Shown: one piece after another, positions 33,488-41,663 of the stretch | Layout of the letters: each line of letters starts with the position of its first letter | How positions within the stretch are numbered: position 1 is the stretch's first letter | From: Planctomycetota bacterium | GTDB taxonomy: Bacteria; Planctomycetota; UBA1135; JADKAF01 | Direction: 5' to 3' | DNA: 64,000 nt | NCBI GenBank assembly: GCA_016719295.1 | Contig: JADKAF010000001.1 | Span: 5,704,001-5,768,000, forward strand | Position numbers and translations under genes: made by a program | The notes under the pieces: generated by a model | The model's database searches: none | What the model saw: only the letters and a program-made list of their open reading frames with translations | Told to the model about the DNA's origin: nothing

Positions 33488-35046
33488 GCGCGCGCGGGCG
33501 CGCGGCGCCGCTGCTGGCGAGCGCGCTGCTCGTCGCGGTTGCTTCGGCCCAGGACGCCGAGCCGCGTTCCCGCGCGTTCTGGATTCGCGGCGCGACCATC
33601 GTCGATGGCACCGGCTCTCCCGCGCGGCGCGGCGATCTGCTCGTGCGCGACGGTCGCATCGCCTCCCTCGGCGAAGTCGACGCATTGGCCGCGCGTGGCG
33701 CGGAGTCCATCGCTGCCGAGGGCCTCGTCTTGGCACCCGGATTCATCGACGTGCACACGCACGGCGACGCCTTCGAGCAGGCGCGCTTCGAGGGCTTCCT
33801 CGCCCAGGGCGTCACCACCATCGCGCTCGGACTCGACGGCGGGAGCCCGCGACTGCCCGAGGAAGCGGAGCGCTATGCGGCGGGGGAGTTCGGTCCGAAC
33901 CTGGTGCTCTTCGCCGGGCACGCGACGCTGCGCACGACGGCGGGCTGCGGATTGCGAAGCGATCTCGGCGCCGAGGATCTCGCGCGGCTCGCCGCCGCGG
34001 TCGAAGCCGCACTTGCCGCCGGTGCGGCGGGGCTCTCGCTCGGCCTCGAGTACGACGCGGGGCGCGCGTCCAGCTTCGAAGAGCTCGTGGCGTGCGCGAA
34101 GCCCCTCGTCGCGCGCGATGCGCTCGTCGCCTGCCATGTCCGCAGCGAGGATGACGCGGCCATCGCGAGCGCGTTGGATGAGCTGCTCTCGATCGGACGC
34201 GCGAGCGGAGCTCGTGTGCACGTCTCGCATCTGAAGATCGTGCTCGGGCGTGGCGAGGAGCGCGCGGCCGAAGTGCTCGCGCTGCTCGAGGCGGCGCGAG
34301 CGCAAGGGCAGCGCGTCAGCGCCGATCTCTATCCGTACACCGCGAGCTACACCGGGATCGACTTGCTCTTCCCCGCGTGGGCGCGTCCGCCGCATTCCTA
34401 CGGCGCGGCGCTGCACGAGCGACGAGCGGAGCTGCTCGCGCATCTGCGCGAGCGCGTGAACGCGCGGAACGGCCCGGCCGCGACGCTGCTCGGCAGCGGC
34501 AAGCACAAAGGCAAGACCTTGGAAGCGCTGGCGCAAGAGCTCGGCCGACCGTTCGAGGAGGTCCTCGCGGAGGAGCTCCCGCCCGGCTCCGCCTCCGCGG
34601 CCTACTTCGTGATGGATGAGCGCGCGATGCGCCGCTTCCTTCGCGATCCGCAGGTGATGATCGCCTCCGATGGCGGGCCATCGCTCGCGCATCCGCGCGG
34701 CTACGGCTCGCAGGCGCGCGTGTTGCGTCTGGCCCTCGACGGCGAGGCCGGCTTCACGTTGGAGGAAGCGGTGCGGAAGCTCGCCGCGTTGCCGGCGGCG
34801 ACCTTGCGCCTCCGCGAGCGCGGCGTGCTGCGCGTCGGCGCGCGCGCCGACCTCGCGCTCCTCGATCCCGCGCGGGTCCGCGACCGCGCGAGCTTCGAGG
34901 AGCCGCGGCGCCTGGCCGTTGGGGTCCGCGCGACCTGGGTGAACGGCATCCTCGCCTACGAAGAGGGGCGAGCGATCACGGCGCGGCCGGGGCGCTGGCT
35001 GCGTGCGACGGACGCGCTCGAGTTCTCCATCCCCGCTGGCCGATAG
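33484..35046 (+). CDS. Exported D-aminoacylase-like amidohydrolase
   Basis: A 520-residue protein starting at GTG 33484, overlapping the aroC stop by 4 bp. A signal peptide (PLLASALLVAVASA-Q) is followed by the amidohydrolase fold: GATIVDGTGSPARRGDLLV, the metal motif FIDVHTHGD, a CHVRSEDD segment, HVSHLKI and MIASDGGPSLAHPRGYG. This matches N-acyl-D-amino-acid deacylases and D-glutamate deacetylases. The usual metal-binding Cys/Lys positions were not resolved, so the exact substrate is unknown. Coupling to aroC is probably positional rather than functional. Confidence 0.88.
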   Translation: MSARGRAAPLLASALLVAVASAQDAEPRSRAFWIRGATIVDGTGSPARRGDLLVRDGRIASLGEVDALAARGAESIAAEGLVLAPGFIDVHTHGDAFEQARFEGFLAQGVTTIALGLDGGSPRLPEEAERYAAGEFGPNLVLFAGHATLRTTAGCGLRSDLGAEDLARLAAAVEAALAAGAAGLSLGLEYDAGRASSFEELVACAKPLVARDALVACHVRSEDDAAIASALDELLSIGRASGARVHVSHLKIVLGRGEERAAEVLALLEAARAQGQRVSADLYPYTASYTGIDLLFPAWARPPHSYGAALHERRAELLAHLRERVNARNGPAATLLGSGKHKGKTLEALAQELGRPFEEVLAEELPPGSASAAYFVMDERAMRRFLRDPQVMIASDGGPSLAHPRGYGSQARVLRLALDGEAGFTLEEAVRKLAALPAATLRLRERGVLRVGARADLALLDPARVRDRASFEEPRRLAVGVRATWVNGILAYEEGRAITARPGRWLRATDALEFSIPAGR

Positions 35047-35093
35047 CTCGATCGGGAGCGCGCCCGCATCTATCGGGCGGGCTGGGGAGGAGC

Positions 35094-36062
35094 ATGATCG
35101 AGTCGCTGAAGGGGGCCGCTTCGAGCGGACTGGACGAGCTCGGGCGCGCGCTGGAGGGAGCACCCGAGCTCGATCTCGAGCCGGGGGTCGAGCGGGCGCG
35201 TCTCTTGGCCGAGCGCCTCGGTCGTTCGGCGGAGGCGCTGACTCCGCAAGCGCTCGGCGCTCTGCAGAGTGGCCTCGCCCAGCTGGCGAGCGGCCTCGAT
35301 ACGGCGGGCAGCGATGCGGTGATCTCGGCGCTGCTCCATGGACTCCGTCAGCAGCGGCCGGGAGCGGCAAGCGAGTTCCTCGCGCAGTGGCTCGCGCTGG
35401 GGAGCTCCGCGGATCACGCGCGGCTCTTCCCGCACGCGCTGCACGAGATCCTGCTCGGTGCGCGGCGCAGCGCGGGACCGGCGCAAGCGCTGCTGCACGA
35501 CTTCGTAGGGAAGGCCGAAGTCGAGCGCGCTGATCCGCAGTTCGCCCGCTTGCAGCGCCTGGAGGCCGTGCGCCTCGGACGCCTGGCGCGGCGCTTCTTC
35601 GCGCCGACGCCGCCGCGCGCGCTCTTCCCGCTGCTCGCGCGCTTGGTCGAAGCCGTGCCGGGCTCGGCGATGTGCACGTGGATGCTGCAGTGCCTGCAGG
35701 AAGACCTGCCGACGTGGAAGGGCGCGCAGGCGCTGCGCGCCTTGACGCCGCATGCCTCGGCGACGCGCCCGATCGTGCTCGCGATCCTGCGCGAAGGCGC
35801 GTGGGATAGTGCCAGCCCTGCGCTGCAGGAGCAGCTCTCGAACTATCTCGCGAAGAAGATCGACGCGCTCTCTCCCGATCGCCGCGCGGAGCCCTGGGTC
35901 GTCACGGCGCTGGAAGCTCTCGCCGACCTTCCGTCGCCGGCGGCCGCGGCGCTCGGCCAGCGCATCCTGCTCGAGCGCCGCTACGGCTTCCTACCCCAGT
36001 GGTCGGGAACCTGCCGCAAGGCCGCCCGCGCGTTGTTCAGCGGCGCCGAGAGCGCGAGCTGA
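35094..36062 (+). CDS. Helical protein of unknown function
   Basis: A 322-residue, almost entirely helical protein without signal peptide or membrane segment (MIESLKGAASSGLDELGRAL). Repeating blocks of Leu, Ala and Arg (ALFPLLARLVEAVPG, VVTALEALADLPSPAAAAL) suggest HEAT- or TPR-like stacking, which implies a scaffold role, but no family is recognised. GGGGAGG at 35083-35090 lies just upstream of the ATG. It converges on the frameshifted propeller gene with 20 bp between stops. Confidence 0.65.
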   Translation: MIESLKGAASSGLDELGRALEGAPELDLEPGVERARLLAERLGRSAEALTPQALGALQSGLAQLASGLDTAGSDAVISALLHGLRQQRPGAASEFLAQWLALGSSADHARLFPHALHEILLGARRSAGPAQALLHDFVGKAEVERADPQFARLQRLEAVRLGRLARRFFAPTPPRALFPLLARLVEAVPGSAMCTWMLQCLQEDLPTWKGAQALRALTPHASATRPIVLAILREGAWDSASPALQEQLSNYLAKKIDALSPDRRAEPWVVTALEALADLPSPAAAALGQRILLERRYGFLPQWSGTCRKAARALFSGAESAS

Positions 36063-36082
36063 GCTCGCGCCCTCTCCGCTTC

Positions 36083-38441
36083 CTACTTCCAGCTCGTTCC
36101 ACTCGCGTCCTTCCGGGTGAGCACCGCGCCGCAGCGGAAGCTCTGCCAGCCGCCCGCGGTGAGCACTTCGATCGCGACCTCGAGTGGATGCGCAAGCGGT
36201 CCACCCTCCGCGGAAGCGATCGATGGCGCCAACGGGATGCCCGTGCCGGCGAGCTCTTTTACCGCTAGCGAGAAGCTCCCCTTCTTCGCGCTGTAGGAGA
36301 GCTTCGAGACTTGGGCGATGCCGGCCGAGCGGCTGAGGCTCCACTTCTCCTTCTCTCCGGCTCCCTTGCGCTCGATCGCATTCGCCGGAATCGTGATCGG
36401 CGCGGCGTCGCCGATGCGCACGCGCACGGCGGGGAGACCGAGCTCCACGTCGAGCGTCGCCAGCGCCGGGGAGAGATAGCCGCCGCCGTTCGGGAGCAAG
36501 GTCGCTTGCAGGCTGAGATCGTGCGTGTCGCCGACCTGCCGCGCTTGCGCCTTGGTCGTGCGTGCGAAGCCGGTGAAGCCCGGACCCGAGGCCTTCGGCG
36601 CGTAGCCGCCGGTGATCTCGTCGCCCGCGAGGTTCTCCCCACTCGAACGGCACGCGGCAGCGCGCGAAGAGGGGCCCCGGCAAGCCATCGATCGGCAGCA
36701 GCACGCGAGCCCGCAGCTCCACGATCGAAGAGCCGCTGCCCGCTGCGGTGGGCAAGCCGAGGATCGCGCGATAGCCCTGGGCGGAGAGCGACGCGGAGAG
36801 CGTGCGCTTCTTCGCCGAGAGCGCGACCTCGAACGCAAGCGCTGCGCCGGCCTCGGAGCGGCTGCGGCCCTTCTCGTCGAGGACCATGATCGGCGAGATG
36901 GCGAGGCCGTTCGCGAAGAGCTCGACGCCGAGGCCCGCCAAGTTCTCGGGCAGCGTCGCGAAGGGCAGCTCCAGCTCGAGCTCGATCGTCTGCGCTGGAC
37001 CGCCGAGAGCCGCGACGGTGGGCAACGGCAGCTCGAAATCGAGCTCGAGGCAACGCGCATCGAAGGGGCCCGCGCCGCAGCCGGGCGGGATCGCGAGTCC
37101 TTCGCAGCCGGGCAAGGTGCTCGCGACGTGCAGCGCGGTGCCGCTCGTGGGGCTCACGAGCAGGATCCGGCCCAGATCGTCGAGGCCCCACAGCGTGCCA
37201 TCGGAGGTCGCGTCGAGACCGCCGCAGGCCAGGTTCAGGTTCTGCAGCGCGCCGACGACCGTCGGGTTCGCATTCAGCGGATCGAGGCGCGCGAGCTGAT
37301 CGGGATCCCAGTCGAGTGAGAAGAGCTCGCCGCGCAGGAACGCGAGGCCGACGCCGCTGATCGCGCTGTTGCCGACGAAGGTCGCCGCGCCGGTCGCGAG
37401 GTCGATGCGGTGAAGTGGGCCGGTGGAGCTATCGGAGATGACGTAGCCCGCGCCGCTCTCGTCGATGGCGAAGCCCGGGTTCGAGATCGCGACGCCGAGC
37501 GCGCCGATCGAGCGGCCGTTGCCCGAGCTCAGGTCGAGCTCGATGAGCTCCGGAGTTCCATCGTCGTCGATACCGAACAGCCGCCCTTCGCTCGAGAACG
37601 CGAGCCCTTCGATATCGGTGAAGCCCACGCTGCCGATCGCGACGCTGGCGCCCGTGCGCAGATCGATCGCGTGGAGCTGGTCGGCGTTGTCGCTGTCGAC
37701 GGCATATGCGCAGACCTGGTTCTGCGGGATCGCGAGCGACTCGAAGCCGCTCCGCGTCGAGCTGCTCTGCGCCGCGCTGCCGCTCGCGGGATCGACGAGG
37801 AAGATCGCGCCTGCGTCGTTCAGCGCGAGCCAATCGCCGTTCGGCGCGATCTCGAGCGAAGGGCATTCGCCTTGGAACGGCGCGCCGAGCGTCGCGAGGA
37901 GCTCCGCCGTCCCGCGGCGCGTGTCGATGCGGAAGAGCCCCGGCCCTTCGTCGTTGATGCCGTAGATCGAGCGGCCGGCGGCCATCAGGCCCTGGATGTC
38001 CTGGCCGAGATCGCCGACCAGCGTGGCGCGACCGCTCGCGAGATCGAGCGCGTAGAGCGGACGCTCACCCGTGGCGATGCCGTCGCTCGCGACCCAAGCG
38101 GCACCCGTCGCGTCGATGGCGAGGCCGGGATTCGCGACCGGTGCGCCGAGGCTGCCGACGACGGTGGCCGCGCCCGAGCGCAGATCGAGGAGCACCAGCA
38201 GGTCCGCTTCCTCGCCGTCCTCGATGCCGAAGAGTCGCCCGTCGGGGTGGAACGCGAGCGCTTCGATGTCGGTGCGCCCGGTGGGGCCGAGATCCGCCGC
38301 GTTGCCGCTCGAGAGATCGATCGCCCAGAGGTGATTCGCGGCATCCGAATCGACCGCGTAGCCCAAGGCGCGCGATTGCGCGGTGAGCGATGCCGTCAGC
38401 GAGGCGCAGGCCAGGGCAGCGAAGCAGAGAGTGCGGTGCAT
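36083..38441 (-). CDS. Exported duplicated propeller protein, frameshifted
   Basis: The protein starts at ATG 38441 with a signal peptide (LCFAALACASLTASLTA-Q). Two tandem halves of about 240 residues are clear: LGYAVDSDAANHLWAIDL pairs with CAYAVDSDNADQLHAIDL, and GRLFGIEDGEEADLLVLLDL with GRLFGIDDDGTPELIELDL. Near 36640 the frame breaks after RCRVPFEWG; the sensible continuation NLAGDEITGGYAPKAS and a beta-rich C-terminus ending TRKDASGTSWK lie one frame over and stop at 36083. One G in the run at 36637-36640 restores a single frame. The original frame would instead stop at 35991. Confidence 0.78.
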
Positions 38442-38489
38442 GATGCGAGGCGTTCTCGTGGAAGCAGAGAGGAAGCAGAGAGGTCGGGA

Positions 38490-39866
38490 TCAGCGCGCGC
38501 GGCCCCAGCGCAACACGACGTCGTGAGCGAGCCGCGGATCGCCGCGGCGCAGCAGCGACTCTACGAGCACGCGCAGGCTCGGGCGAGCGGGGAGCTTCCG
38601 GCGCTCATCGCCGCAGACGAGCTCGAGCTCCTCGGCGCCGGCGAGCGCGCTCGCGTCGAGCAGCACTTCGAGCTCTTCGACGCCGTCCAGCCGGAGCTCG
38701 ATGCGCGGGCCGTCGCGGCGCGCTTCGATGCGCGTGCCATCGCGCGGCGTCGGTACGCGCACCCAGAAGAAGTCCGTGAGCACCTCGTCGCTCGGGCTCC
38801 AGACGAGATCGGGCGGGCGCACGTCGCGGCGCGCTCGCAGGAGCTCCTTCACCTTCTGCCGATCGGGGAGCCCCGTGTGCCCGTTCTCCTCGATGAGCTC
38901 GAAGCGCACGGGATAGAGGTCGGTTCGCTCGCCGCGGAGTGCCTGGATCGACTTGTCGAACGCCTCGCAGCGCTCGCGCCGGCCGTAGGCGGTGTCCTTG
39001 CCGCCGACCATGAAGGTGAAGATCGTGTGGCGCAGGTTCTCGCCGCGCGTCTCGCCGTCGGTGGGGGCGGCCGCGGAGGAGTGGATCGAGGCGAAGCGGT
39101 CGGGGATCTTCGTGCCGATCACGAAGGCGCCGTAGCCGCCGTGCGAGTAGCCGATCAGCGAGACGCGATCGGGGTCGACGTCGGCGCAGAGCACGGCGGC
39201 GCGGATCAGGTTCTCGATCAGCACGCAGATCTTGTCGTCGTAGAACCCGTTCCACTCGTTGTTCGGCGCGCGCAGCGCGAGGTAGAGGTAGCCGAGGTCG
39301 GGCTGGTCGGCATAGTAGCGCTGCATCACCTGCCACTGCTGATCGTTCACGCGCTGCGGCGCGCCGCCGCCGCCGTGCATCGCGATCACGAGGGGCCAGC
39401 CGCGCTCGGGCTTCATGCCGACCTCGCGCAGCGTGAACGGCGCCTCTTGGTCGATGCCGCGCACCTTGCGCGCGGCGAAGTCCGCGCGCGCGGACTCGTG
39501 CATCGACGAGCGGCGATACGCGCGCCACGCGGCCTCGCGCACAGCGATCGGGTCCTTCCGCAGCAGCTCCTCCTGCTCCGTTGAGAACACGATCTGCGCG
39601 CGCGCCTCGGGGGCGGCGTCGAACCAAGAGAGGATCTGCGCTTCCAGCGCGGCGAGCGGCGTCGCCGCAGGCTCTTGCGGGAGCTGCAGCGTGAAGTGCT
39701 GCACTCTACCGCGCTCGTTCACCACGGCGGCCGTGGCGCTGGCGTCGCCCTGCACCGCGCGCAGCGTCGCGCGCGCGCCGAAGGAAAGCTCGAAGCGCAG
39801 GAGATCGTTGGTGTCGGCGCTCTCGTCGCGGCTCGCCGCGCTGCGTCGTCGCTCCGCTCGCCGCAT
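38490..39866 (-). CDS. Alpha/beta hydrolase (esterase/peptidase-like), probably the C-terminal half of a larger protein
   Basis: A 458-residue open frame with an alpha/beta hydrolase domain: oxyanion region LVIAMHGGGGAPQR, nucleophile elbow IGYSHGGYGAF and the late His in ENGHTGLPDRQ. The first about 20 residues (MRRAERRRSAAS) look non-native, and ADTNDLLRFELSFGARATL reads like the continuation of the upstream transglutaminase protein. The two frames overlap at 39706-39866, so I think one gene is split by a frameshift. Role: probable secreted hydrolase of esters or peptides; substrate unknown. Confidence 0.8.
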   Translation of the reverse strand: MRRAERRRSAASRDESADTNDLLRFELSFGARATLRAVQGDASATAAVVNERGRVQHFTLQLPQEPAATPLAALEAQILSWFDAAPEARAQIVFSTEQEELLRKDPIAVREAAWRAYRRSSMHESARADFAARKVRGIDQEAPFTLREVGMKPERGWPLVIAMHGGGGAPQRVNDQQWQVMQRYYADQPDLGYLYLALRAPNNEWNGFYDDKICVLIENLIRAAVLCADVDPDRVSLIGYSHGGYGAFVIGTKIPDRFASIHSSAAAPTDGETRGENLRHTIFTFMVGGKDTAYGRRERCEAFDKSIQALRGERTDLYPVRFELIEENGHTGLPDRQKVKELLRARRDVRPPDLVWSPSDEVLTDFFWVRVPTPRDGTRIEARRDGPRIELRLDGVEELEVLLDASALAGAEELELVCGDERRKLPARPSLRVLVESLLRRGDPRLAHDVVLRWGRAR

Positions 39867-40830
39867 CCGGCACGAGCTCGACCGCCGCCTTCACGCGGCG
39901 TCCGCTCGCATCGAGGACCTTCACGAAGAGCTCAGCCGAGGTGCTCGCCGCCGGCTCGGAGGCGCGCGCGTAGCGCGCGGTGACCTCCTCGGCCGCGACC
40001 TCGTCGGCACCGCGCGCCCACGCGAGCGGGAAGATGACCCCCGTGCGCTCCCAGCGCACGGCGAAGATGCCGTGCTCGCGCCCCGGCTGCGCCTTCGCGG
40101 CGTCTCCCACGAACCAGCCGCGATCGAAGCCCGCGGGGTCTTGCTCGGCGGCGCCGGTGAAGTGCCACTCGCCGTCCCACACCTCGACCCAGGTGTGATT
40201 GCCGCGCTTGTCGACCCAGTTTGCCGTGCCGGCGAGGCGCGCGGGGATGCCGACGCTGCGGCAAGCATCGACCAGGAGGATCGAGAGGCCCGTGCACGAG
40301 GCGAGGCCGGTCTCCATCGACTCTTTCGGCGACTGATCGGCGCGCTTTCGCGCCGTGGAATAGCGCACGTTCAGCTTGGCGAAGAGCTGCTCGTTCAGCT
40401 TCTGCGCCGCCGCGAGGGGCGTCGTGGCGCCCTCGATCAGCGGGAGCGCGATCGCGCGGAGCTCCGCTCGCCACGGATCGCGCGCTTCGCTCACGTTCGC
40501 GTACGGCAGCACGTGCTCGCGGAAGATCGCCTCGGGGAGACGCTCCTTCCACGGGGCCGCATCGCGCGCGTCGTGCGCTCCCGCGACTTCGTCGAGCAGG
40601 CGCTCGGCCGAGAGCGAACGCAGGTCGCGCGCGGGCATGTGCGCGATCAGGAACGCGAGGGAGCCGCGCTGCTCCGCGGGCACTCGGGCGAGGGCCGCTT
40701 CGAGCGCGGCGCGGTTCTCGCTCGCTCGCTCCAAGGCCGCGGCGAGGCGCTCGTCGCGCGGGAGGACGAGCGCAGGGGACGCGAGGAACGAGGCGAGACC
40801 GAGAGCGAGCGCGATCGCGGGAGAGGGCAT
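39706..40830 (-). CDS. Exported transglutaminase-like protein, probably the N-terminal half of a split gene
   Basis: Starts at ATG 40830 with a signal peptide (SPAIALALGLASFLASPALV). The transglutaminase-like core has the Cys in GLASCTGLSILLVDACR, the His in KRGNHTWVEVWDGEWHFTG and the Asp in EQDPAGFDRGWFVGD, matching a planctomycete family where this domain precedes a hydrolase. After VKAAVELVPDAASGA the translation turns into Arg-rich nonsense to the stop at 39706, while the adjacent frame carries plausible sequence. A frameshift near 39830-39850 is likely. Role inferred: protein cross-linking or proteolysis in the cell envelope. Confidence 0.78.
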   Translation of the reverse strand: MPSPAIALALGLASFLASPALVLPRDERLAAALERASENRAALEAALARVPAEQRGSLAFLIAHMPARDLRSLSAERLLDEVAGAHDARDAAPWKERLPEAIFREHVLPYANVSEARDPWRAELRAIALPLIEGATTPLAAAQKLNEQLFAKLNVRYSTARKRADQSPKESMETGLASCTGLSILLVDACRSVGIPARLAGTANWVDKRGNHTWVEVWDGEWHFTGAAEQDPAGFDRGWFVGDAAKAQPGREHGIFAVRWERTGVIFPLAWARGADEVAAEEVTARYARASEPAASTSAELFVKVLDASGRRVKAAVELVPDAASGATTQRGEPRRERRHQRSPALRAFLRRARDAARGAGRRQRHGRRGERAR

Positions 40831-40885
40831 GGGGCTCCGAAGGCCGAGGACCGCTGCCCAGGATGCCCGCTCGGGCCGGCGCGAT

Positions 40886-41663
40886 CTACGGCGCGCTGGC
40901 CTCGCGCCGCCGGAAGAGCAGCGAGAGGCAGGTGAGCCCGCCTTCCGCGCGCTCGATCTCGTCGATCGCGAGCGCGCGCGTCGCGAAACCCGCCGCTTCG
41001 ATCCGCTCGCGCGTCCGCGGGTGCGAGGCCGAGACGAACAGGGTCTCGCCGACGCGCAGCGTGTTCGCGGCGAAGGGCTCGCGGGGATCGACCCGCAAGA
41101 CGCGGAAGCCCTCGAAGCCTTGGAGATCGATCCACTCCGGCTGCGCGAGCAAGGTCTGCTCGTCGAGCGCCGTGACGCCGGTCTTCAAGTGCAGGCAGCC
41201 CCGCAGCGGCACCGAGCGAACGGCGTAGCCGAAGGGGTGCACGAGCCGCGCGAGCTGTTCGTGGCCTTCGCGATCGCTGCGCGTGCCGAGGCCCACGTAC
41301 AGCGTCCTGCCGACGCGCAGCACGTCGCCGCCCTCCAGCACTCCCGGCGCGTCGATCGCGTGCAGCTCGCGGTGGGGGCGCAGCGCTTCGGCGATGGCTG
41401 CGCATTCCCCGCGCCGCGAGCTAGCACCCGGTCGCGTCACGATCGCGAGCTCGTCGAGCACGAGTGCGGTGTCCTCGACGAAGACCGCATCGGGGTGCTC
41501 GAGGTGCGTCGCGAGCGCGATCACCTCGGCGCCGGCCTCGCGCAGCGCCGCGAGGTAGGCGCCGTGCTGCGCCTCGGCGCGCGAGATCGATCGGAGTGCG
41601 CTCGACGAAGCTGAGCTCGCAAGCGCTCATGCGCGGCGAGAGGCGGTGCGTGAGCGCGATCAC
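40886..41663 (-). CDS. Dimethylarginine dimethylaminohydrolase-like enzyme, frameshifted
   Basis: Starts at GTG 41663, overlapping the upstream stop as GTGA. The N-terminus (ALTHRLSPRMSACELSFVER) is typical of DDAH; the frame breaks at the GCGCGC run near 41577-41583 and continues as AEAQHGAYLAALREAG. FVEDTALV, LEGGDVLRVGRTLYVGLGTR, the catalytic His in LHLKTGVTAL and the Cys in GGLTCLSLLFRR are all present. Repaired length is about 259 residues, normal for DDAH, which hydrolyses methylated arginines to citrulline. The intact open part runs 40886-41524. Confidence 0.85.
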
